Below, piece after piece: positions 39,908 through 48,088 of a stretch of DNA of 64,000 bases. Under the pieces are notes generated by a model that was not told the origin of the DNA, searched no databases, and saw nothing but the letters and a program-made list of their open reading frames with translations. The position numbers and the translations under genes are program-made. This DNA is from Profundibacter amoris (GTDB lineage Bacteria > Pseudomonadota > Alphaproteobacteria > Rhodobacterales > Rhodobacteraceae), in contig NZ_CP032125.1 in assembly GCF_003544895.1 (NCBI RefSeq), forward strand, positions 281,001 to 345,000, written 5' to 3'. Position 1 is the first letter of the stretch, and the number at the start of each line of letters is the position of its first letter.

Positions 39908-42181
39908 ATGATGCGTTTCTTCAAACACCCCCTGTTCCTGTCGGTTCTGCTTCTGACAGTGCTTTATGTGGTTTTCGCCTATGTGCTGAACCCGCCGGTT
40001 CCGGCATCGCTGTTGATCCAGTACATGGTGATCTGCACGGTTGCAGTTTTGTTGGTGGTGACCTTCGACAACAAAATGGCAGCCCGTTTCTTTGCCCCGC
40101 TTATAGCACTGTTTGGCTCGCCAAAAATGCTGTTGCCGCGCATCGCCGCCTTTGCGGCTGTGGTGGGTGGCGTGGGTTATCTGACCTATGACATGGTGAA
40201 ACCGTCGGTCACATCGCCGCTGGAACTGCGCACGGTTCACCCTGCGCCGCCCTCCAGCCTGCGGGCCTATGGCAAGACCTATGATCTGCTGAAACTGCAA
40301 AACCCGTATCGTGAACAGTTTGACGAAACCTCCGAAGATTATCAGGCGATCGTCGCCGAAGGGGCGGATCTGTACTACAAGAACTGTGTCTATTGCCACG
40401 GTGATTTGCTGAACGGCGAGGGGCATTTCGCCAAAACCTTCAACCCGCGCCCGATCAATTTTCAGGATGTCGGCATGATTGCCCAGTTGCAGGAATCCTT
40501 CCTGTTCTGGCGCATCACCAAAGGCGGGCCTGGCCTGCCACGCGAAGGCACGCCCTGGGCGTCGGCCATGCCGGTCTGGGAGGAAATGCTGCAAGAAGAC
40601 GAAGTGTGGAAGATCATTTCGTTCCTTTATGATTACACCGGTTTCGAGCCGCGTTCATGGGAGCTGGAAGAGAAATCCGCCGATGCGGTTGAGCCTGCGC
40701 CGGTTGATCCCAACGCCGAACTGACCGAAGAGCAGATCGACGCGGTTTACATGAAGCGCTGTTCGCAGTGCCACGGTGTGGATGGTGATGGTTTGGGGGT
40801 TGCAGCCGACCGGATGTATCCCAAGCCGCGTGATTTCACCCTTGGCCTGTTCAAATACAAAACCACCAATTCCGATTCCGAATTTCCGACCGACGATGAT
40901 CTGCGCAACTCGATCCTGAACGGTTTGACCGGCACAGCCATGCCTGCGTGGAAAGGGCTGTTGTCTGACGCCGAAGTTGACGGGCTGATCGAGAAGATCA
41001 AGGTTTTGGGTTACTGGGATGATGTTGAACCGGACGAGTTGGGGCCGATCGAGATGGGTGCAATGCCTGCCCCGACACCGGAAATGCTGGCGCTGGGCCA
41101 AAAGACATTCGAAAGTATCTGTGCGGATTGTCATGGTCTGAAAGGCCGCGGTAATATCACATCGGGCAAGCGGCTGGCGGATGATGCGGGCAACCGCATC
41201 TGGCCCCGCAATCTGACCCACCCCGAAAGCTGGCGCGTAACGCTGGATGCACAGGATGTATTCCAGCGCCTGTCGGTCGGTATTCCGTCATCGCCGATGC
41301 CGGAACACACAACGGCGCTGGATGTCGAAACCCGTTGGGCGACTGCAAACTATGTCATGACCCTGCGTGACAATGCCGTTCCGGTTTCCAAAGGGGAATC
41401 CGTGATCAAGGCTATCCGTGTCGATGGTGATCTGCCAACCGATCCGGCTGATCCGCTGTGGGATACGGCGCCGGCCATGACCTTTAACATGGGTCCGAAT
41501 GTCATCAAAGAGCCGCGCCTGTTCACAACGCTGACCGAATTCGTCACCGTGCGCGCCCTCTATAATGACACGGACATCACCATGCGGGTTGATGTCGATG
41601 ACCGCACCTATTCGGTTCCCGGTTCGGAACTGGAACGGGCCTATGCGATCGAAGGGGTGGAGGCCACGCGCGATGCGATTGCGGTGCAAATTCCGGCGTC
41701 TCTGTCGGGCACCAACGAAAAACCGTACTTCCGTCAGGGCGACAAAAAGAACCCCGTCAATATGTGGGTCTGGACCGCGCCTTCGGTTGAACCGGCGGCT
41801 GATGAAACCGCAGTGATTATGGATGCGACCGGTTTGGACAAAGCGCCAAAACCCCGCGAAGACAGTTCCGCCCTAAACGCCAAAGGCCAGTGGGCCGATG
41901 GACAGTGGCAGGTGGTCTTTCGCCGGCCATTGGAAACCGGTGCGGCCGGGGATCTGCAGTTTTCCGAAGGCGTCTACACACCGATTGCCTTTGCTGCATG
42001 GGACGGTGTGAATGGCGAAAAAGGCATCCGGAACAGCTTTACCACATGGTACTGGATTTTGCTGGAACCAACCGAAAACCCAACCAAAATTATGGGACTC
42101 GCGATTGCAGCAGCCCTGCTTGCCGGGTTCCTGTTCCTGATCATCGCATGGCGGGCAAGAAAGCGTTTTAGTCAACAATAG
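39908..42181 (+). CDS. Tri-heme cytochrome c fused to an ethylbenzene-dehydrogenase-type heme b domain
   Basis: 757 residues from the ATG at 39908 (AAGGG 6 nt upstream; ATG 39902 is too close). Two to three N-terminal TM helices, CXXCH sites at about residues 160 (CVYCH), 285 (CSQCH) and 405 (CADCH), then a C-terminal domain resembling the gamma subunit of ethylbenzene dehydrogenase (DMSO-reductase-family heme-b domain; PLWDTAPAMTFNMGPNVIKE, MWVWTAPS, FRRPLETG), and a last TM helix (MGLAIAAALLAGFLFLI). It carries electrons in the periplasm; the EB_dh-like domain normally docks to a molybdoenzyme, fitting the adjacent idrA. Confidence 0.87.
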   Translation: MMRFFKHPLFLSVLLLTVLYVVFAYVLNPPVPASLLIQYMVICTVAVLLVVTFDNKMAARFFAPLIALFGSPKMLLPRIAAFAAVVGGVGYLTYDMVKPSVTSPLELRTVHPAPPSSLRAYGKTYDLLKLQNPYREQFDETSEDYQAIVAEGADLYYKNCVYCHGDLLNGEGHFAKTFNPRPINFQDVGMIAQLQESFLFWRITKGGPGLPREGTPWASAMPVWEEMLQEDEVWKIISFLYDYTGFEPRSWELEEKSADAVEPAPVDPNAELTEEQIDAVYMKRCSQCHGVDGDGLGVAADRMYPKPRDFTLGLFKYKTTNSDSEFPTDDDLRNSILNGLTGTAMPAWKGLLSDAEVDGLIEKIKVLGYWDDVEPDELGPIEMGAMPAPTPEMLALGQKTFESICADCHGLKGRGNITSGKRLADDAGNRIWPRNLTHPESWRVTLDAQDVFQRLSVGIPSSPMPEHTTALDVETRWATANYVMTLRDNAVPVSKGESVIKAIRVDGDLPTDPADPLWDTAPAMTFNMGPNVIKEPRLFTTLTEFVTVRALYNDTDITMRVDVDDRTYSVPGSELERAYAIEGVEATRDAIAVQIPASLSGTNEKPYFRQGDKKNPVNMWVWTAPSVEPAADETAVIMDATGLDKAPKPREDSSALNAKGQWADGQWQVVFRRPLETGAAGDLQFSEGVYTPIAFAAWDGVNGEKGIRNSFTTWYWILLEPTENPTKIMGLAIAAALLAGFLFLIIAWRARKRFSQQ

Positions 42182-42232
42182 TTGGTCCAAGCGCAAACCG
42201 CGTTTCGAAAAAATTCCCGAAATAACGGAATC

Positions 42233-42246
42233 TTGATGGCTATCAA
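42233..42246. promoter_or_regulatory. Perfect FNR box upstream of the idr genes
   Basis: TTGAT-GGCT-ATCAA, again a full match to TTGAT-N4-ATCAA, 96 bp upstream of the first peroxidase start at 42343. It differs from the box at 36609 by one spacer base, which supports control by one regulator. Confidence 0.85.
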
Positions 42247-42342
42247 TGACGCAGGGCACCCGCCCTGCGACGTTGTGTCCAAGACACCGTTCGGCTCGCA
42301 CTCCACGAGTCGAATTTAATTTCCAATAAGAAAGGGAGATCG

Positions 42343-43461
42343 ATGAAGATATCTCGGTTCAAAAGCGGTTCGGTAACGCTGGGGGCAGCACTGATGTGCG
42401 CCACAGTTCTTGCTGGTCCGGTAACGGCTGAAGACATGGCGCTTGGGCCTGTCGTAGGCCCCGAAATCAACGAGGCAAAAGCAGCCCTGGGCAAGCGTTT
42501 GTTCTTTGATGTGCGCCTGTCGGGCGATGCTGCTATCTCGTGTGCAACTTGCCACCAGCCAGACAAAGCCTTTTCCGATGGTCTGGCCCTGTCGCTGGCG
42601 TATCCGGGCTCCAAAGGGTTCCGTAACACACCGACGTTGGTCAACACCGCAACTGCGGCCAACTGGTTCCATGACGGGCGTCTGGGCACAAACCTGAACG
42701 ACGTGACGCGTGAAAGCATCACCGAAGACTACAGCATGAACATGGATATGCGCCTGATGCAGGAACGCATCAAGCAGGATCCGGTCTATGTGGAAATGTT
42801 CGAAGCGGCCGGGTATGGCGAACCATCGAACGGATCTGTTCGTAAGGCGATCCCCGAATACCTGAATACACTGATTTCCAAAAATGCTCCGTTTGATACC
42901 GGCAGCATGTCCGAAGCCGCAACCCGTGGTCAGGCCCTGTTTGAAGGCAAAGCCGGTTGCGTAAGCTGCCACAACGGTCCGCGCCTGACGGATGATATGG
43001 CCTATAACACGGCTGTTCCGGACAATCCGGAAATCTGGTCCGACCCGATGCGCCATATGACATATGCGGCATTCGCCAGCTTTATGGGCGTTGAAAACTA
43101 TATGAACGTCCGCCGTGATGTGGGTGCACAGATCATTCGCCATCCTGTTGACGGTAGTGACGTTGGCAAATTCAACACGCCAACACTGCGCGAATTGAAG
43201 TACACAGCACCCTACATGCACAATGGCATGATCGCGACGCTGGCCGATGTTGTTGCCTTCTATAACAACGGTGGCGGCGATGACGTCAACAAGGACGAGC
43301 GGATGAAACCGCTGGGCCTTTCGGATGCAGAGCAAGCCGATCTCGTTGCCTTCCTCGAAGCTCTTTCCGGTGATCCGCTCACTGGTCCCGAGTATGTCTG
43401 GGAAGACGAAATTCCAACAAACTACCCCGCCATCGAAAACTGGCGCGATGTGTCAAACTAG
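42343..43461 (+). CDS. idrP1: Di-heme cytochrome c peroxidase-like protein (IdrP1-like)
   Basis: 372 residues with a signal peptide (SVTLGAALMCATVLAGPVTA). Two CXXCH sites, CATCH (67) and CVSCH (206), and the MauG/CcpA-family blocks LGKRLFFDVRLSGDAAISC, FRNTPTLVNTA, FHDGR, KFNTPTLRELKYTAPYMHNG. Iodate reductase clusters encode two such di-heme peroxidases (IdrP1 and IdrP2), thought to remove reactive by-products or carry electrons. First gene of the block after the FNR box; Shine-Dalgarno GGGAG. The 1/2 numbering is by order only. Confidence 0.85.
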   Translation: MKISRFKSGSVTLGAALMCATVLAGPVTAEDMALGPVVGPEINEAKAALGKRLFFDVRLSGDAAISCATCHQPDKAFSDGLALSLAYPGSKGFRNTPTLVNTATAANWFHDGRLGTNLNDVTRESITEDYSMNMDMRLMQERIKQDPVYVEMFEAAGYGEPSNGSVRKAIPEYLNTLISKNAPFDTGSMSEAATRGQALFEGKAGCVSCHNGPRLTDDMAYNTAVPDNPEIWSDPMRHMTYAAFASFMGVENYMNVRRDVGAQIIRHPVDGSDVGKFNTPTLRELKYTAPYMHNGMIATLADVVAFYNNGGGDDVNKDERMKPLGLSDAEQADLVAFLEALSGDPLTGPEYVWEDEIPTNYPAIENWRDVSN

Positions 43462-43476
43462 GACGGGAGAGGATTG

Positions 43477-44628
43477 ATGAAAAAGATGAGAAGTACTCTT
43501 ACGCTAATGGCTGGTGTGGCTGCAGTTGCAGTTTCGGCAGCCATGGTCAACGCCGGGGAAATGGGTAAGTACCCACCACTGGCACCGCTGGGTGAACCAC
43601 CGATCCCGCTGGACAACAAGCAATCGGATGCCAAAGTCGAACTGGGCAAAATCCTGTTCTGGGATCCCCGCATCGGCGGTGACGCCTCGACGGCTTGTGT
43701 AACCTGCCACGAACCCGATCAGGGTTGGGCCTTTGGTGACTCGCTGTCTCGTGGGTACCCGGGCACAGTTCACTGGCGCAATTCGCAGTCCGTGATCAAC
43801 ACAGCCTATCTGGGTCAGTTGTTCTGGGCCGGTTCCGCCGCTTCGCTTGAAAAGCAGGCGCCAAGTGCTGCCAAAGGGGCGGTTGCCGGTAACGGCGAAA
43901 ACGATGTGATGGAAACGCGCATGGCGTTCATTCCTGAATATCGTGTGCGCTTCAAAGAAGTATTCGGCACCGAGTATCCGCTGATTGGCGATGCATGGGC
44001 CGCAATTGCTGCTTTTGAACGCACCTTGATTGTGAACGATACACCTGTTGACAAATATCTGGCTGGCGACAAATCCGCCCTGTCCGAGGAGCAAGTCGCA
44101 GGCATGGAGCTGTTCAACGGCAAAGCCGGTTGTATTCAGTGTCACAACGGGGCGCAGGCCACGGATGAGAACTACTACAACCTTGGTGTTCCGCCCGCAG
44201 AGCGTTGGGAAGAAGATGGTCTGGCACAGGTCACTTTCCGTTACGAACTGTATGCCAAAGGTGTAACACAGGAAATGTATCGCAAGCTGAAGGACGATCC
44301 GGGCCTGTATTTCCGCACCAAAGAAGCGGATCATATGGGTAAATTCCGCACGCCGCCTCTGCGTTACACCGCTTACACAGCACCCTACATGCACAACGGC
44401 TCGTTCTGGGACCTGCGCGAAGTTGTAGAGTTCTATAACGCCGGTGGTGGTGAAAACGACTTCACCGATGGCACAATGGCCGCGACCAAATCCGACCTGA
44501 TCAAGCCTCTGGGCCTGACCGACGAGGAAATGGATCAACTGGTTGCCTTCCTTGAGGCCTTCAGCGGCGACGAGCTGCGTGTCGATCCACCCGAATTGCC
44601 ACCCTACGAAGCGCTGGCTTCCGAGTAA
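43477..44628 (+). CDS. idrP2: Di-heme cytochrome c peroxidase-like protein (IdrP2-like)
   Basis: 383 residues from the ATG at 43477 (a TTG precedes it at 43474). Signal peptide (TLMAGVAAVAVSAAMVNA), CVTCH (about 74) and CIQCH (about 219), and the blocks LGKILFWDPRIGGDAS, AFERTLIVNDTPVDKYL, KFRTPPLRYTAYTAPYMHNG. A paralogue of the preceding peroxidase but not a recent copy. It lies 15 bp after it and 23 bp before the Rieske gene, in one transcript. Confidence 0.85.
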   Translation: MKKMRSTLTLMAGVAAVAVSAAMVNAGEMGKYPPLAPLGEPPIPLDNKQSDAKVELGKILFWDPRIGGDASTACVTCHEPDQGWAFGDSLSRGYPGTVHWRNSQSVINTAYLGQLFWAGSAASLEKQAPSAAKGAVAGNGENDVMETRMAFIPEYRVRFKEVFGTEYPLIGDAWAAIAAFERTLIVNDTPVDKYLAGDKSALSEEQVAGMELFNGKAGCIQCHNGAQATDENYYNLGVPPAERWEEDGLAQVTFRYELYAKGVTQEMYRKLKDDPGLYFRTKEADHMGKFRTPPLRYTAYTAPYMHNGSFWDLREVVEFYNAGGGENDFTDGTMAATKSDLIKPLGLTDEEMDQLVAFLEAFSGDELRVDPPELPPYEALASE

Positions 44629-44651
44629 GCCTTCAGGAGAGGATATTTAAT

Positions 44652-45233
44652 ATGTCACAAGACCTACAAAAACCGACCGGCGAGCGCCGCAAGGAGATTG
44701 CCAAAGAAGTCGGGCACAAATGCCTGGTTTCCCGCCGTAATTTCCTGATCAGCACCGGTGTCACAACCACGATCATGATCACGATGAATCCGGGAACGCC
44801 GATGGCAGAAGAAGTGCCAGCACAGATCACCGAATTCCCGCGTAAACTGATCGCGAAAATGTCGGAACTGGAATTGGATAAACCATTCGATTTCTCCTAC
44901 CCCGATGAAGGCGAACATGCCGACTCGATGATCGTCAAAATGGGCGTGAAAGCGGGCGGCGGCATTGGCGAAGGCCAGGATGTTGTCGCATTCAACTATG
45001 CCTGCACCCACCAGGGTGGTTCGCTTTATGACAGCTATAAACCCGATACGAAATCACTGGGCGCCTGCCCGCTGCACCTGTCGACCTACGACTTGACGCG
45101 CCACGGCATCCTGATTTCCGGCCAGGCTTATCAAAGCCTTCCGCAGGTTCTGCTGGAACTCGATGGTGACGATATCTACGCCACCGGAATCTTCGGCCTG
45201 ATTTTCGGCCGCAAAGACAACCTGCACGGTTAA
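44652..45233 (+). CDS. idrB: Rieske 2Fe-2S subunit (AioB/IdrB-like)
   Basis: 193 residues. A twin-arginine motif (SRRNFLISTG) precedes a hydrophobic stretch, so it is probably Tat-exported with its partner. The Rieske ligands are Cys118-Thr-His120 (CTHQGG) and Cys139-Pro-Leu-His142 (CPLHLS). The extra Cys pair that forms the disulfide in bc1-type Rieske proteins is absent, as in the small subunit of arsenite oxidase. It passes electrons between cytochrome c and the molybdoenzyme subunit downstream (13 bp away). Confidence 0.9.
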   Translation: MSQDLQKPTGERRKEIAKEVGHKCLVSRRNFLISTGVTTTIMITMNPGTPMAEEVPAQITEFPRKLIAKMSELELDKPFDFSYPDEGEHADSMIVKMGVKAGGGIGEGQDVVAFNYACTHQGGSLYDSYKPDTKSLGACPLHLSTYDLTRHGILISGQAYQSLPQVLLELDGDDIYATGIFGLIFGRKDNLHG

Positions 45234-45246
45234 GGAGAGGAAGAAC

Positions 45247-47925
45247 ATGTCAACTCCATATTACATCCCAGACGAGAACGTCCCTCTGCCCCCGGCAGAT
45301 GCGGAAGTTATCACCACGGCCTGCGATTACTGTATCGTGGCCTGTGGCTACAAAGTCTACCGTTGGCCCGTTAAGGGCGGCAAGAACGGTGGCGCAATGG
45401 CGGACCAGAACGCATTCGGCGAGGATTTCCCCGTTCAGGCGCTTGGCCCGTGGGTTGCCCCCAACCAGCACAATATCGTGCTGCATGATGGCGAACCACA
45501 CCACGTTGTAATCATTCCCGACAAAGACGCCGAGTTTGTAAATACAAACGGTGACTCGTCTCTGCGCGGTGGCTGTATTGCGCAGAAGTGCTACAACCCT
45601 GAAACACCGACACGCGATCGCCTGAAATCGCCAATGATGCGGATCTATGGTCTGCTTCAGCCGGTGACATGGGACTTTGCTTTGGATATCGCTGCCGAAA
45701 TCGGCAAATACGTTATCGCCAAGCACGGCACCAATGCTTATGGCGTGAAAACCTACAGCTACCAGTATATTGAAAACACATACGCAATCACCAAATATGC
45801 ATTGCGTTCAATCAATACGGCGAACTTTACGTTCCACGATACACCGTCCAATGTGTCTTCGACCCCTGGTTTTCGTGATGCGGGCTTTGATAACTTCGGC
45901 GCCTCGTATCAGGACTGGAAAGACGCAGATACACTGATGATTTGCGGGACTGACCCCTACGAAACCAAGACCATCCTGTTCACACAGTGGATCATGCCGG
46001 CAATCCAGGGGGGGCAGAAAGCCATCTTCATGGTTCCACGCAGAACCGCTGGTGTTGCCTTTGCCGAGCAAAATGGCGGCCTGTGGCTTGACGTGACACC
46101 CGGCACCGATTTGCTAGTTGTGAACGCCATCGCCCGGATCATCGTTGAAAACGGCTGGCAGGACAAAGAGTGGATCGAGAAGTGGGTCAATGACAAGTGG
46201 GGTTCCTCCTCGGGCTTTGGTCAGGGCACACGGAACACACCTTGGCAGTGGCGCACCACATGGGGCAAATTCCAGACCAAAGGGTTCGAGGATTGGTCCA
46301 AGTGGCTGCTGGCTCAGGACGAGTTCAAACTGGAAGCCGCTTCTGAAGTTTCCGGCGTAGATGCTGCGAAAATTCAGCTGGCTGCCGAAATGATGGCCAA
46401 GCCCCGTGAAGACGGGTCGCGTCCGAAAACCTCGATCATGATCGAAAAAGGCTTCTACTGGTCCAACAACACAGGTAATACGCAGGCCATTTCGGCCCTT
46501 GGTATTACTGTTGGTGCTGGCGGTCGTCCCGGTCAGATGATTGGTCGCGCCGGTGGTCACCAGCGTGGTGGTGTTGGCGGTGGCGGGTATCCCCGCAACA
46601 AATCGCCAATGAAACTGCCGGGCCGTCGCCGTCGGGCACTGGATACCGATACCTACACATTGGCAGGCCATACCCGCCTTGCCCATGTAATCGGCACCAC
46701 ATGGATCCAGTCGATGCTGGGGTCCCAGCAACTGTCGCAGCGGTTCCATGAGCTGACCCGCGGCAACCCGCACCAGATCCAGTCGATCAACCGCGAGAAA
46801 ATCCTCGAGACCCTCAAGGCGCGTGTTGATAGCGGCGGCATGGTTGTGATCAATCAGGACATCTATCTGGTCGATCCGATCGGCAACCAGTTCGCGGATA
46901 TTATCTTCCCCGCCGCCACATGGGGCGAAGAAGACTTCCTGCGGGCCAACGGGGAACGTCGCGTTCGTCTGTATCAGAAGTTCTATGATGCACCGGGCGA
47001 AGCGAAACCGGATTGGTGGATCATCTCGCAGCTTGCCAAGAAGATGGGCTTCGAGGGCTTTGACTGGGAAAACTCGAACGACGTTGCAGAAGAAGCAGCC
47101 AAGTTCACTCGCGGTAGCCGCAAAGACTTTAACATGGTCAAAGTGGCAGCACATCGTGAAGGTAAAACCCTGCACGAGAAGTTCCGCGAAATGGGCACGA
47201 ACGGCATTCAGGCGCCTGTGTATATGAACGACGATGGCTCCCTGATGGGCACTGTCCGGCTGCATGACACAACACGCAAACTGCCAACGAACGGGCCGAC
47301 CGCGTTGAATATGTTCAACAAAAAGTTGACGCACTTCAACTCGCAAACCGGTCGCTGCAACATCCAGAAATCACCCTGGTCGCTATTCTCGGACTATTGG
47401 GAATGGATGAAACCCAAGGATGATGAACTGTGGTGCACATCCGGCCGTGCCAACGAACGCTGGCAGTCGGGCTTTGATGACACGCGTCGTCCCTATATTG
47501 TCCAGCGCTGGCCGGACAACTGGGTCGAGATCAACGAAGAAGATGCAGCCAAGCGCGGTATCGAAAGCGGTGATATGGTTCTGTTGTCAAATGACCGCGT
47601 GCCCAGCCTGAAAGACACCACACTGGGTGTCGAGGGATCCGACTATTCCTTCACAGGCCAGATGGCGAACGGCAATGTCGAGCTTTCCGAAGCTTCGGTA
47701 ACGGCCGTCGCGATCGTAACGCGCGCAGTCAAGCCGGGGGTCATGTATATGGACTTCCTGCATTACAGCCAGCCAGCCAATGCTTTGGCAGGTCGGGTCG
47801 TTGACTGGATCAGCGGGAACTATAACTACAAAATGGGTGTGGCGAAAATTTCCAAGATTGGTGAATCGCCTTACAAACATAGCTTCCGTTCGATGTCCTT
47901 CGCGCCGCGCGACATCGTAATATAA
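45247..47925 (+). CDS. idrA: AioA-like molybdoenzyme, probable iodate reductase catalytic subunit
   Basis: 892 residues, DMSO-reductase family. CDYCIVAC (26-33) supplies three Cys for a 3Fe-4S cluster, with Ser at about 104-105 where a fourth Cys would be, as in arsenite oxidase. GRAGGHQRGG keeps Arg434/His438 at the place of AioA Arg419/His423, but in my remembered gapless alignment AioA His195 is Pro207 and the Glu is Asn216. With two di-heme peroxidases and a Rieske gene the set matches IdrA-B-P1-P2. No signal of its own; export with the Tat-tagged Rieske partner is expected. An arsenite oxidase or a new oxyanion reductase is the alternative. Confidence 0.85.
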   Translation: MSTPYYIPDENVPLPPADAEVITTACDYCIVACGYKVYRWPVKGGKNGGAMADQNAFGEDFPVQALGPWVAPNQHNIVLHDGEPHHVVIIPDKDAEFVNTNGDSSLRGGCIAQKCYNPETPTRDRLKSPMMRIYGLLQPVTWDFALDIAAEIGKYVIAKHGTNAYGVKTYSYQYIENTYAITKYALRSINTANFTFHDTPSNVSSTPGFRDAGFDNFGASYQDWKDADTLMICGTDPYETKTILFTQWIMPAIQGGQKAIFMVPRRTAGVAFAEQNGGLWLDVTPGTDLLVVNAIARIIVENGWQDKEWIEKWVNDKWGSSSGFGQGTRNTPWQWRTTWGKFQTKGFEDWSKWLLAQDEFKLEAASEVSGVDAAKIQLAAEMMAKPREDGSRPKTSIMIEKGFYWSNNTGNTQAISALGITVGAGGRPGQMIGRAGGHQRGGVGGGGYPRNKSPMKLPGRRRRALDTDTYTLAGHTRLAHVIGTTWIQSMLGSQQLSQRFHELTRGNPHQIQSINREKILETLKARVDSGGMVVINQDIYLVDPIGNQFADIIFPAATWGEEDFLRANGERRVRLYQKFYDAPGEAKPDWWIISQLAKKMGFEGFDWENSNDVAEEAAKFTRGSRKDFNMVKVAAHREGKTLHEKFREMGTNGIQAPVYMNDDGSLMGTVRLHDTTRKLPTNGPTALNMFNKKLTHFNSQTGRCNIQKSPWSLFSDYWEWMKPKDDELWCTSGRANERWQSGFDDTRRPYIVQRWPDNWVEINEEDAAKRGIESGDMVLLSNDRVPSLKDTTLGVEGSDYSFTGQMANGNVELSEASVTAVAIVTRAVKPGVMYMDFLHYSQPANALAGRVVDWISGNYNYKMGVAKISKIGESPYKHSFRSMSFAPRDIVI

Positions 47926-47979
47926 GCTGACAAGGCGGGCGGCCGGCAACGGGTGCCCACCCTGACAATTGCGACAAAT

Positions 47980-48009
47980 CGCCGACCCTCGCGAAAACGG
48001 GGGTCGGCG
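47980..48009 (+). terminator. Hairpin after idrA
   Basis: CGCCGACCC (47980-47988) pairs perfectly with GGGTCGGCG (48001-48009) around a 12-nt loop, 55 bp after the idrA stop. No T-run follows, so it may be a terminator of a weak kind or an mRNA-stabilising structure before the next promoter. Confidence 0.5.
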
Positions 48010-48018
48010 TCCTAATGC

Positions 48019-48032
48019 TTGACGCACGTCAA
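48019..48032. promoter_or_regulatory. DNR/FNR-type box upstream of the HEAT-repeat gene
   Basis: TTGAC-GCAC-GTCAA is a perfect inverted repeat that fits the FNR/DNR half-site layout with C/G in place of T/A at the inner position. It lies 57 bp upstream of the gene start at 48089, between the idrA terminator-like hairpin and the third gene block. Confidence 0.65.
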
Positions 48033-48088
48033 TGCACCAAAAAACCGGAATCGCTAGGCTACCACGACTGAATGAAGGTGGTAGAACG

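Noticed and set aside
45247..47925. Plain arsenite oxidase (AioA) identity for the molybdoenzyme
   Set aside because: The His/Glu pair for arsenite appears replaced, the protein is longer than AioA, and two di-heme peroxidases accompany it, which fits IdrA better; no ars genes are nearby.
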